Shown: positions 13,801 to 26,101 of the stretch, piece by piece
Layout of the letters: every line of letters begins with the position of its first letter
Position numbering within the stretch: the first letter of the stretch is position 1
Source: Rhynochetos jubatus
Lineage: Eukaryota; Chordata; Aves; Eurypygiformes; Rhynochetidae
Length of the DNA stretch: 64,000 bases
Direction of reading: 5' to 3'
Assembly: GCA_027574665.1 (NCBI GenBank)
Contig: CM050652.1
Span: 39,956,307 to 40,020,306 of the forward strand
Translations under genes and position numbers: made by a program
The notes under the pieces: generated by a model
Seen by the model: only the letters and a program-made list of their open reading frames with translations
Databases searched by the model: none
What the model was told of the DNA's origin: nothing

Positions 13801-16800
13801 AAGTGACATTTGCCCTTGAAAGAGAGATTCAGTTTGAAGCTGCCAGAACTTTCCTGAACTGATTAAACATTTCCAGCAGATTTTTGTGAATGATCAGAAG
13901 GAGCTGAGTCACCTTATTGAAGAATTAGAAAAGGAAGCAATCTTTAAGCAATATCTCACAGAAATACCTTACAACATCTTTATCTGCTCAAAGGGCATTA
14001 TTTTGCAGTCTAGATTTTGATCATAATGGTGATTCACTAAGACACTTCAAGATGTGTTTTAAGTGCATCTAAAGTCAATGGGTCTTGCATAAGTACATGC
14101 ATTCAAGTGTACATAACTACTCTGCTGAAAATGGATCATTTCTCAGAATGAAGATTTTAGATATTAACCCTGACATTCATCTGGGGGGTCTGCAATCATG
14201 GCCAAGCATTTCTGGCAGAAACATGCACTGTGTAAAGGACCTACACAATCTAGGAATCAGTTTGCCCAAAGTCTGAGCTAATTAAATGATGGACATGCCA
14301 AAATTTTAAGATAAAGGATGAAGCAGGTAACTTCCAGATGCCTTGGCTGTGAGTAGCTGATGAACAAGATAGGGTCAGGAGTGCTGTGAACAAAGCCATA
14401 ATCCTTGGTGGAAAAATGTAAAGAATAAAAAAAGAATAGTATCTCCGGTGCCTTCACTAGAGTGGATGTTGCCCAGGAGAGGAAGGATGCCAAAGCCTCT
14501 AAATAGACAACTGAGTCTTTCAAGGCTTATATTCTTGCCCAGTTTGCCAACGTAAGAGCATTTACTAGGCAGACACTTTTGGTGGACTTGGAATGAAAAT
14601 CCAAGCAAAGCTCAAGAAGTTGAAGGAGTCCTGAAGTTTTATGGCAGCGGAAGACAATGATGATGGCACACAAAGTGATAGTAAGAGGCTGTAAAAATTA
14701 TATCAGGTGCTGGAGAAAATGTAACTGTCAGTTATGCTAGTGCCTTGAGCAGGCAAATCAACCCACGCTGACTGATTTTATTAGATCTTGTGAGTGCCAG
14801 ACCAACCACCACCATGTGCTCTGTAGATATACTCTACAAAGCATATCTACAGAGAGATATAAAGGCAGGGGAACTGGGCAACTTTCACACCACTGTGAGT
14901 AAAACTGAAGATATTACTTAAACATACAGATAACAAAGGCTTCTGCTGATCATTTTAAAAATGCTGAGGCACTTTCTAGGAGACCAGCATTACCAGGAAA
15001 TGACAGAAGTATTGCCACTTCAAAGGGTAGCAACTCTAGACAAGTGTGATTGGGAAGCCCGAGAGGGGCTCAGTGTTCACAGACTCCCATACGTCAAGTG
15101 CAGCAAACAAGGATGCATACAAGACTCTGTATGACGAAAAGTGTGTCACAGATCAGACAGAAAGTGAGTGCAGCTAAGGATGAGGCCTGGCAGAAGGAAA
15201 TTAAAGCAATTAGCACCCCCATTAAATGCTACCTTGGGCATGTTCTCAGCCCCTTCAGTCAGAGAGAGGCAGAGCGCTGAGTAGTAAATTTTTAAAATTT
15301 CTTTCCTAGGAACAGAACTCTAGTCATTCCTAAAGTCTTACAGAAAAACGCATTTAAAAAGCTGTGTGAGGATCACTCAGGGATTGCAAAATTTTAGAGG
15401 GGAACCAGAGACATTTTAGATTGACCTCAGATGAACTGTGGTCTAAAGCTTTGTCACATGGGCCAAAATATGAGACGAGTCAAGTGAAACAGTCTATGTT
15501 GGCGGCATATAGAAGGGAAACGTTGCCTGGAGGAAAGTAGGCATTGGTTCATTTAACCTGGTGGAAAAAACTATTTCTTGTTTAGAAATATTTTTTTTAA
15601 TTAGCAGAATCTCCTTTCTAGATCTCAATGTATTCTGTCAAACATTTTACATGAGTCATCATTTATTTTTTAATGCATTTATTAGACTCATTCCCATAAG
15701 AGTTCTTTGGTTTGCTTGGCTTCTGTGATTGAATCTTACTGGCACCTCAGTCTAATCTGAGTGAAATCCATCTTTGTGCAGACTATGACATGAATTCAAT
15801 GCACTGTTTCAATGATCACAATAAGAACAAGCCAGTTTCAGGATAGGGGATATTTACTGCACTGACCTTTGAAGCAAAATGCAAAGCTGTGGATGCACAT
15901 GGCTGTAGAATAATGAACTTTTAATTGACATATAGTAATGTTTATTCCAGAAATGCTAGTCCGTTGAGGGCCGGGCCCAAGGAAAGGAAAAATACCTTAG
16001 GATGTGATTGTTATAAACAATCACAGGTTACTACAGACCTCACTGACTCCACATTTACAGTAAGCCACACTCAGATCTGTTTTCTTATGTTAGACAGTAT
16101 TCACAAATGATATCAATATGAAAATTTTTGTAGCAGGAACAACCTTACAAGAACAATAATTTGGTCCAGACTGCATGCCTAAAATTTCACCCATAGGCTT
16201 TAAAAACATTAAAAAATACATATCTATATTTTTTCTCCTATATCCACTTCAGGAAATAATTTTCTAGATCTGCTTAATTCCCCAAAAGCAGCAAGAAAGG
16301 TTAACCTTCAAGCTGAATTTTTAGTCCTTAGCTATTAGCTTTTCATTTACTCCTTTATTGTTTTTCACTTTCAGAGGTGGACAAGTAATCTAGATTTTGT
16401 TTCACAGTTGCATTTCTAGAACATTAATCTTTTCAGGGTTACAGTAAAACTTTGAGACTCAGCATGTTATTTTTCTCTTGCATCGTTTTTTTTCCTGCTC
16501 TGCACAAAGATCCATTTATACTTCAAAGATGCCTGCACTTGGCACATTGTATATTAACTGATGGCTTCTGATGTCTGTACATGACAGCATTCACTAATGC
16601 TTTCTCCTGCAATTCTATTTTTCTTAATCTTCAGCTCCAGTCTTCTATTATAAGTAATAGATATTTGCTTCATCTTGCATTAGGGCTCTTCATGCCTTTG
16701 CAGTTTAAAAAACATTTCACTGGGCCACTCTGGTCCGAATATGTGAAAGCTGCTGCCTTTTTGGTGTTGTTTTGAGGTAAAGAACAAAAATGTGCTTGAG

Positions 16801-17935
16801 GCCAATCTGCAAGCTGGTGTGCACTTTTATGTGAGTTTTCTGGAAAAGTCGAGTTTCTAAACTTACCTTGCTGCTGCTGAGGAATATGAGAAATGTGGGC
16901 AGAAACTCAAAGCTGTGTATAAAGCAATAGGCAGCATTTGCAACCCCTCAGTCTGATTCTGTCAAAGCCATTTACATCCTTCTTCTGGTGGCCAAGAGCG
17001 TTACGGTTGTATAAGGCCTCCATACTGAGAGGCAGAGTGAGACGTAAAACCACATAAAATGAAAAAGGGTTATTGTCCTTATACTTCTCTTTATTTCTTA
17101 GTTGTTTCTCCTGCAATTCAACTTTGCTCTGACCAGGAGTATGATGGCAATAACTTGGATCTTCTCAAATCCAGTTGGAAGACAAAGGTTGAAGTGAACC
17201 ATGGGCATCCCACATCTAAAGGAAAGGACACTGTCTGGGTGGACTTTGATCTAATGTATCTTACAATGGCCCACAAATTTTGTAGCTGATGGGCCAGTGT
17301 CAGTTCTCAACACTGGCCACGAGCCACCAGGTATTCTTTTCATCAAACTGTAAATGAACTTTTAATGTAGCCAGTATGCAAGAGAGATTGTTTATAAAGT
17401 TCAGAGGATAAGCTGCACTGAGGTTTGGGCAAGTTTGGCAGGAAAAGCAAAGCTTTCTCGTGTTTTTCACAGATGGAGGGCTGGGGGTTTTTTGTTTTAT
17501 TATTTTGTTGCTCCTAATCCTACATGGCAGGAAGAAACGTCTTTCCTGAAAAAGGCTGGCTATGATTTGAATAGAGGAACATATGAGACATTCAGTATTT
17601 GTGTCAGTTAGGAGTGTTTGAATAGTGTTTATATCAGTTAATATTGTTTGAATATTTTAATGACTACTAAGGGCTTTTTTTCAAACATATTTGTGTGTCA
17701 TACATTTGCAGCAGAAGAGCTCATCTCTATGCAACACTCATTGTCTGCTCCAACTCAGGCTGTGCAGAGAGTCGGCATGACAAGGAGGAGCATGTTAAGA
17801 TCTGCATGGTTAAAATAGGACTGATGTATGGGGTACTGAGACGTTCCTCTTCAGAACAGCACGTCTCCTAACCAGTGAATCAAAGCTACCACATTGGAAA
17901 CAGTTCGTCCAGATTCAGCGAATGTTTAGTTATTA
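10846..17935. other. Gene-free intergenic stretch
   Basis: No gene seen. Overlapping frames at 12071-12437 on both strands look like chance. Contains the 12-bp hairpin at 14819 and a 9-bp stem hairpin at 13601-13624. Confidence 0.7.
14819..14854. repeat. Perfect 12-bp inverted repeat (hairpin)
   Basis: ctctgtagatat at 14819-14830 and atatctacagag at 14843-14854 pair fully around a 12-base loop. It is short for a microRNA precursor; the function is unknown. Confidence 0.7.
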
Positions 17936-18630
17936 ATGAGCCCTGAGGAGACAGATTTGGGGGTGTTGGTTGATGAGAAGCTGAGCATGAGCTGGCAGTG
18001 TGCACTGGCAGCCCAGAAAGCCAGCCATACCCTGGGCTGTATCAGGAGAAATGTGGCCAGTAGGTTGAGGGAGGTGATTCTCCCCCTCTACTCTGCTCTC
18101 ATGAGATCCCACCTGGAATACTGTGTCCAGCTGTGAAGCCCTCAGCATAAGAAGGATATCAACCAGTTAGAGCTAGTCCAGAGGATGCCACGAAGATGAT
18201 CAAAGGGCTGGAGCACCTCTCCTATGGGGACAGGCTGAGAGTTGGGCTTGTTCAGCCTGGAGAAGAGAAGGCTCTGGGGAGACCTTATAACAGCCTTCTA
18301 GTACCTGAAGGAGGCCTACAAGGAATCTGGGGGGGGGGGGCTTTTTACAAGGACCTGTAGTGACAGGACAAGGGGAAACAGGTTTAAATTGAAAGAAGGG
18401 AGATTTTGATCAAATATAAGAAAAAAGTTTTTCACAGAGAGAGTGGTGAGGCACTGGAACAAGTTGCCCAAAGAAGCTGTGGATGCCCCATCCCTGGCAG
18501 TGTTCAAGGCCAGGCTGGATGAGGCTTTGAGCAACCTGGTCTAGTGGAGGGTGTCCCTGCCCATGGCAGGGGGGTTGGAACTAGATGATCTTTAAGGTCC
18601 CTTCCAACCCAAACCATTCTCTGATAGCTG
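17936..18630 (+). mobile_element. CR1 LINE, 5'-truncated, plus strand
   Basis: Starts inside the C-terminal part of CR1 ORF2. The frame at 17936-18136 reads [18 protein letters not shown] and ends HLEYCVQL, typical of the CR1 reverse-transcriptase C-terminal region. It is then frameshifted and continues through the ORF2 end to the 3' tail cttccaacccaaaccattct near 18600-18625. A run of 12 G at 18329-18340 lies inside. It is a dead copy, 5'-truncated as most CR1 insertions are. Confidence 0.95.
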
Positions 18631-18781
18631 AAGACAATCTCAATGGAAAGGCCTAATTCACATGGCATCTTATAATGACTTTGTTAAAACGGAAGTTCAG
18701 TGGAGACTTTTTATGCAGCGTACTACTTTCAGCTTGCTATCATAGCTTGTTAAAAACAGTTCATGCTAACACCACCTTCTT

Positions 18782-18820
18782 AAGGTCCCTTCCAACCCAA
18801 ACCATTCTAAGATTCTAATG
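18782..18820 (+). mobile_element. Second short CR1 3' tail
   Basis: Repeats the terminal CR1 sequence (aaggtcccttccaaccca, then aaccattctaagattctaat) about 155 bp after the end of the previous element and in the same orientation. Either a separate, extremely 5'-truncated insertion or part of the earlier tail split by about 150 bp of other sequence. Confidence 0.8.
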
Positions 18821-21099
18821 GCTTTCACTAAGCAGTTGATACATGAGGGAGGAAAGCAAAAAAGGTTGAGAACACTTAATTCTGGAAATCACCCACACAA
18901 CACAGTTGCTGCCATGGCCTCTTTCATTATTGTCTGGGAATACATTATGTTATCACCTCTTTACATGCTAGCAGTTAAAAATTACTGTTGGGGAAATCTG
19001 TACCTCTCCAATTTATAGCAGTCTCTGTATTCCACAAGAGAAAGACATACATTTTGATATTGTCAAGTATTAAATGAAAATAAAACTGAAATACCTTTCT
19101 AGCTTTTATTTAAATGGGAAAAGATGACAAAAATAGAACATCAATCATTTGGGATGATTATTGAAAAAGTTATTTTTTTACTGTAGTTTAATTGTTTAGA
19201 AGCAGTAAATAGGAATCTTTCTGATTAAAGACTCGAGAGACAAAAACTAAGTGCACTAACGAGCATCCATTAGATTACATGCATTTTGCTCCCTTAAGTT
19301 ATTTTTTTCTCGGATTTCTTTGTCAACATAATTTCTGGACAATTGGATAAGCTGGTGGCAAGTTTTGAAGTTCCCAAACACCAAGGGAATGGAGTCTCTG
19401 TGGATGCTGCCCAAGAGCCAAAGCATTGAAAGGGCACGTCCTGAACTGCAAATGCCTTTCCTCAGAGGGAGGGGATGTGCCCTGCCATGGCTTTGCTGGC
19501 TTGGGGCACCAAGCAGCCTAATTTGGTGGTGCCAGCTGCCAGGCAGGGTTGTGATTTCCCTGTGCTTTCCGAACACCTGTGTACAATGTGGTGGAAACTC
19601 ATGGCACACAACACCAGCCCAGATACCTCTAAAAATCCAGTGTTAAGTTCTGAAATGTGCAGCACATTTGCATACACATTTCTCACTCCACTCACACTCA
19701 GCAGCACTGCTTGCTGCACTGTCTGAGGAGATGGATATCATTTCCTTTTGGGGGGGACAGAGTTTTATTTTATCGCATGCTAGCGCAGCATGACAGAGGA
19801 ATTGGCAGTTCCCGGATCTCCGGAGCCCCAGCAGTGCCTCAGTGCTCACTGCCCCGCTGTAGCCTTCTCATCTGAAGCTGGGTGTGTGGCAACCTTGGAG
19901 AGGTTATCAGCCACCCTGCTGAGTGACCTGTGACCAAAGAGACTAGCAGCTTCTTCACAGCAGTTGTGTTTGATGTGCATACAATGAAGGACATTTTCCA
20001 ACTGCATCTTATCCTCTTTTACCCCCAGGGTCAATGTAAAGCTGAGAAGTGGATGAGTAATATTATCCTCTTCTTTTAGAAAAAGAAAAAAAACTGAAAG
20101 AAACAAAGGCCCAGTCACTCAGCATTTAAGCTAAGACAATGAAACTATTTAATGATTGGACTAACGGAGCTCTGCTTCCCACATCCAGAGTAGATCTGTT
20201 CAATCTGCCGGCTCCAGAAGAATTTAGGAGCTTAAACTACACTGATTTCAGTGAATTCCAGGGTCCTAATTGCTAAGCTCTCAGCTCTCATCCATTTCTC
20301 TGTGCTGTTTCTTTTTCCTGGCTAAAGAACAGAATATGATGCTGTCACCCAAGTCAGCTTGTGTGGACCAGGGCAGAAGCCTGTAGGACCAGAGCGCCCA
20401 TACTCTAACCCCCAGCTATAGCCAGGCACCACCTTTCTCTGGGGAGCTGGGATTTCTGAAGCAAAAGAAGCATAAAGTCAAACACTGGTAGGAGGGAAAG
20501 CTCCTGGGCTCCTTCCTTGCACCTTTGACAATAAATCCATAAACCCCACTACCTGGTATCCACAGTGCAAATGAAAGAACAGAATTCCTTCCTTTTTTTT
20601 GTTTGAACCCTTCAAGGGGGGAGGTGGTCACTTGTATTATTTTAGTATGCTTTTAACAGAAACCCATTTGAAGTTATGCAAAATTAATTCAGCAACACTG
20701 GTGGCCTTGTAATCCTGATGAGGCTAAAGACCACATGCAGCTTTGAACCTGTAAGCTGGCACTCACACTTCAACTTCAGCTGCTGTGCTTTTGATGTCTC
20801 CTTGAAACTGCCTCAAGCTGGTCTTGAAAGAGAAAATGCTGCTAAAAAAGGACAATAAGAAAGAATTTTCTATGTAGAAGCTAAACTGGATATTTAAGCC
20901 TGATTAACTGGAAGCAGAAACATCCATGTAAACAATCAAGCCTTGCTGTCAGCTCAAGCAGAACCCAAAGCAGGTTCTGGCAGAAATGTAACTGCATCTC
21001 TAGGGGTCTAGAGTTCAAATCTAGCCCATGGATCCATTTGACACACCGTGCCTTATGCTTGACCACACTGTTTTGGACTGGTTGGGGTGACAAATGTAC

Positions 21100-22700
21100 T
21101 TGATGTCACCTTCACAGTGGCACCGCATTACATAGAGTATCAGGGAAGGAAAAAAGCCTCATCAGGGCCAGAAATGTACAGCAGTTTCGCATTTTCCAGC
21201 TGCTGGGGATGCACGGGGAGCAAGTTGAGGCAGGAAGGAGTGGAGCTGGCAGTTGCGTGGCACCTAAGAGAGGGGGATCTCCCCACATCCAGGGTACCCA
21301 AGGAGTAAATATTTCTCTGTGCCCCCATCCTGGAGGATGCTCTGTGCTTTCCCTTGGTCTGTAGGAGCCCAATCAAACCCTAAAAGAGGAAACATGGGGA
21401 CAGGGGAGGAGCGAGGTGCAGGTTCGTTGCAAAGGGTCGGATGGCTCTGGCTGCGAGTGGGAGTGGTCAGGCAGAGGCTGGTGATGCTGCACCCCTCTGG
21501 ACTGTCCCTGGTCTGCACGCAGATTCTGGCAGAAGATCTCACTGACCTGCGGCCTCTGCAGCTGCCTGCCTCCTCGAGCGGCACAGCTTGCTCACCTTCT
21601 GCGCCGACCCAGAGCCTGCGGGGTGAGGACCAGCACGATTTGGTCACTGAGACTGATCTGGATCACTCACAGCAGGGTCCACATCCTGCAGTCCCTTGGA
21701 TCTTGGTGCAAGAAGGCCAGCATTGACACAGGGACTAGCCAGTGCACATCTGGCCCCCATCCTACCTCTCGGGGACAGGCATGACCCTCCAAGTCCACCC
21801 ATCTTCCCAATGGGCAAAACCACAAACTCATTTTCTATCTCTGAGAAAAAGTCTGTGGTTTTATCCAGTACTGCTGAGCTCCCAAAGGCACATTCCTGCA
21901 GAGATTTGAAGAAGATCCCCTGCCTTTCATTGCCTTGTGCCACACAGTACAATTTACAGTTCATACTGAGAACATCATATTGTAAAACACCAAGATGTGG
22001 CATCATTCACACATTTTTGGGACGATGCAACTATGCTGCAAAGCCACGGAGGTGGAGAAGGAGGTGGAGAGGAAGGTGGAGAGGGCTGCGATGTGCTCGG
22101 CACTCACTGCACAGCTCTGCTTCCCTGCCAGCAGCTCCGCGAGTGAAGCCCATGGCACTGATGAAGACACGCTCGTCCAATCTGCAGAAGAGTACACAGC
22201 CATGTGGCAGCAGCATTGTGGCTGTCACTAACACTGCTTCTTGGGCAGACAGCACGTTCCAGCTAAAACTTTTGTCAGGGATGGCACAGTTTAGTGTTAA
22301 GGTTTGAATGCTGTTACACCTCTACCCAAGGCTGCTGGGTGCCAAACAAGGCATCCGGCTGCAGGGGTGAAATCAGATCCAGGACCCAAAAGGGTGCCAG
22401 CAATGCAGGTGTAACACCAGACCTGTGCCCTATAGAGAATGCCCACACTGCTCAGCACACTGGGATGGGCTTTTTAGGGAGGCAGGGTATTAAATGCCAG
22501 TGATGGCTATAGGCAGGTGCTGTTGCCTCTCAGCTCTGCATGCTGAGATTTTATGGGGAGGCAAAGCCAGCTCCACAGATCACACCGAGGACCTGCTGTG
22601 AACTACAGACCATTAACCTGGAGCATCTCTGGCACTAAGCATACATCTGCCTGCCCTGCCAGTCTTATGCAACACGTCTCACCTGAAAACCTGGGAAAAC
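21100..22700. other. GC-richer intergenic block with overlapping chance frames
   Basis: GC content is visibly higher than in the flanks. Frames of 120 to 203 codons overlap on both strands, but none shows a family motif, splice structure or a matching neighbour. The plus-strand 203-codon frame crosses the 12-bp minisatellite. CpG is present but not dense enough, by eye, to call an island. Confidence 0.4.
22048..22083 (+). repeat. Three 12-bp GGAGGTGGAGAR units
   Basis: ggaggtggagaa, ggaggtggagag and gaaggtggagag lie in tandem inside the GC-richer block. They produce the arginine/tryptophan-rich stretch of a chance plus-strand frame. Confidence 0.85.
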
Positions 22701-22816
22701 CAGGTAACATGGTTTGTCTAGTATTTTTTGAATAGACACAGGAAACACAAGAATGGCCGAATCAAAAACTTACCAGTTTCTGCCTGAAGATTCGAATACA
22801 GATAAATGAAACAGGC

Positions 22817-22865
22817 AATAATATAATAATATAATATATATTATTATAATAATAAATAATAAAAT
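22817..22865. repeat. AT-only microsatellite, partly palindromic
   Basis: About 49 bases of A and T in AATAAT and ATAT units, centred on atatatat with matching arms, so it can extrude as a cruciform. Confidence 0.85.
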
Positions 22866-25800
22866 AGAAGAAGTCTAGAAATTATGCCCTATTTGAAGGC
22901 TACTGAGGACTATGGATAAAACTTAATAAACAGCTTTTGTCTAGGACTAGCATATAAAAACATTTTGTAAATTCTTATAGTTACCCTTGAGGTATGTTTA
23001 TTCCCTGACATTAATTTAGCTAATGCACCTATTTTCATTTATTTATCTTCAGATCCGAAGGAAATTTGGTATTACAGTAAGCCTTAAAACAGGGCAGAAA
23101 GAATCATGTCAGTATTTGTCATTATTTTTGATAAATTATGATATATTCAGCACTCCAATCATTCTGCTCGGTACTATTATATTGATTGGTAAATCAATAG
23201 TTCAGTGAATATGTGGTTGAAAAACCTAATTTCTGAATTTGGTTTCTAAGCAATCATCTCTATCTGGTTTTTTGGCATGTCCCTCTGCAGCATTCCTGTC
23301 ACTGGCCATGTTCCACTTGCAAACTGCTCTTCACTGACAGCTGTGCTGCTTTTAGACAACACTTTGTGCTTCCAAAATGTAATGTTCCCAACTGTGGTGG
23401 CCATACAAAAGGAGCTACAGAAAATTGCAAATTCATTCCAAGCCAGGCTGGACCCAACTGCATAAGGCAACATTTCCAAGAACTTCTAGTCAGCTTCACG
23501 AGGAGACTCAGTCCTGTACTCCTCTACGCTTGTGGTTAAGGTCCAAATTTACTTACCTTTTCCATTCCCAGCACATCTCATGCAGGCTACAGCTTCACTG
23601 TCATGAAGAGGCAGGCAAAGGAGGCACATGGATGAGTCCTGAATACAGGACGGGCAGGGCTGAAGCCAGGAAAGCTGCAGATAGAGAGCAGTGAAGGCAC
23701 ATGCAAAAAAACCAAGGGGTATAATCTACATAGTGGGTTCAGGAAACTGCAGAAGGAAAAAAAAGCGAATCGGTATTATGAACTATGTTTAAAGCTTCTC
23801 AGATAGCCAAATGCTCCTCCAAGAAGTGTTTTTGAAGCACACCCAGAGCTCACATACATGACAGGATGGTTTCAGAGATTTATTTCTTGAACGAAAACAG
23901 AGAGAAAGCTTGGGCGTCAGTGTGGGGATATGCCAGCCCCATGTACATGGAGCATGAGCCGCCTCATAGGCAGGCTCCCATTGCATACTCCCTTCCTCTT
24001 CTGAGAATGTAAGTGCTGAGAAAGGAACTATTTCTGGGGCAGTGGAAAGGAAATGTTCGTGAAGTAGCCTCTGCACTGCACATCTTCAAGAGTCAGTAAA
24101 GCAGCAGGAGAAGCAGGCGCTGGAGCAGGGGCACGTTGCCCATGCACTGAGCCTCTGCCCCGAGCTAGGATGAGGACAGGTCCAGCTACTTTTGATGCCA
24201 ACAGGCAATTACAGAGGTGCATACCTCAAGAGGAGTATCTAAGATATGGGTAAAAATCACTTTCTGGAGGTGCTTGATCTGTCTTCTTTAGGTCTGGAGA
24301 AAGATGAGTGGTTTGCTTGGACTAGGCACCAGGCATGCATGGGACAGAGGTGTTGCTGCATACCCTGCATGTGAGTTGGGCACAGAGGTGACAATCGCCT
24401 TCTTCTCCTCACCCCTGCACTGGTGGGAGAGGGGGGAGGTTGGACCTTCCAGCTGCACCGTGAAGCCCCAGGCACTCATGCAGGCTGTTCTGCTGCAGCT
24501 GCTGGTGGAGGATGCAGAAAAGGGGAATGGGCACAGATAAAAACTGTGGCTGCATATCCTGGTAGCTACATCTACTCAAACCAGAAACAGTGACAACTTT
24601 GATAAATCACATTATTAGTACTATTCTTATTAGTATTAGTAGCATTATTTTATTGGGGTTTTTTTCAGCTGAAATATATTTTAGTACTAAAATGTTGGTG
24701 ATAAATATCCTGGAAAAGTCCATGATATAAACCAGTTTCTTCCCAAAACCATGTCTCTCTTAAGTAAGTCAAGGACAGTTTTGCCATTAATTTCAGTGAA
24801 GCCATTTCACACTGGAAGCTTGTTCAGATAATGTCCTGTACTGTAAAGACTCTTCAGTAATTAAAGATGCACCTACTACATTTGTTCGTAAGTTCTCAGT
24901 TCTAGTGCTGTTAAACACTAAAAATGCTCCATTATTCACAGATTTAATGCAAACTTATCAAGTGTTAAGTAGAGGCTGTAGACAGCAGTAACTAAACAAA
25001 TTTTATTGCCATGATTTCCAACCAAGACTAAGAAGAGGAGTTTCAGAACTGGAAAAGCTACACTCAGTGTCAAGACACTGACATAGGGAAAGCTGGGTAT
25101 TTTTATTTCTGCGTATTTGTGGCAGATTCCAAAAAACTTCAAGAAAACTGTGTCCTTTGATTCTCTCTCTACCCCACTTTTCCAGTGTTCCAGTTCAGAA
25201 GAAACCTGATTTTTCATGCCAGCAAAACACAAAAATTACTACTAAACAATGGCACCTTTTTAAGACTTTCAGAGTGCCCAACACTGCACTGTACCAACAA
25301 CATTCACAGGCATGAAGAAAATAAGCTTTTCATAAAACTCTGGTGCTGCATTTAGTGACAAAGCAAGGAGGAAATCCCTGTAAGAAACTGAAAATCCATT
25401 CTATATTTAGCATCAGCCTAATAGGATAATGTGGGTATGGTTTACTATTCTTCAGACTGACGGAGTTTTGCATTGTTTCACTCCAAAGGCCAAGCTTCTT
25501 AAATAAGTCTGATCTTGCTGCTTTTGCAAATAAGCTGTCTTATGGTCAAGGGAAGCAACATCACTTCTTTCTTTTGGTAGTTCATTATGTTATGCAGGTC
25601 TAATGCTGCTCTGAAGAGGCCAACATGAAATCGTCTGTTTTCCATGTTTTAAAGAATGGGTGCCTGTTACCATTCAGCAAGACAAGGATGGATTACAGCC
25701 AACTATTACAGCCTGAGTATTTCCCAAGCACTTTTCTTTTTTTTCATATTAAAATTCATGTTTACAGTCCTATAGGAGTCACAATCATACTGTGCAGAAA

Positions 25801-26085
25801 ACATTTAACTTAAAATACTACTCTCTGACTTACCTTAGCATCTTATCTCCAAATCCTATCATCTGGGGAGAAAAATAAAGCTTCATGTGATAGTAAAATG
25901 CAGCAATGCTCTAACCAGATGCAGAATATAAAATGAACACATCCTGGAAGTTTCAGTATAGTCTAGCCATAGCCCTGGTTTTAAAATGATCTCCTGTCTT
26001 CCACCCTCAGATAATACAGGAGATGTTAAAAGAAATGCATAACATTTTGGTGCCAAATTTTCCAAAAGTGTCCACCTCCAATTTC

Positions 26086-26101
26086 TTTTTTTTTTTTTTT
26101 T
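26086..26101 (+). repeat. T16 homopolymer
   Basis: Sixteen consecutive T. Intergenic, with no other retroposon hallmark seen beside it. Confidence 0.9.

Noticed and set aside
20985..21040. tRNA-like T-arm (ctaga gttcaaa tctag)
   Set aside because: The loop is shifted relative to a real TTCRA loop, and no D-arm, anticodon arm or acceptor stem could be built upstream. At most a SINE remnant.
21696..22307. 203-codon plus-strand frame
   Set aside because: Overlaps equally open frames on the other strand, crosses a minisatellite, has no domain, and the base composition explains its length.
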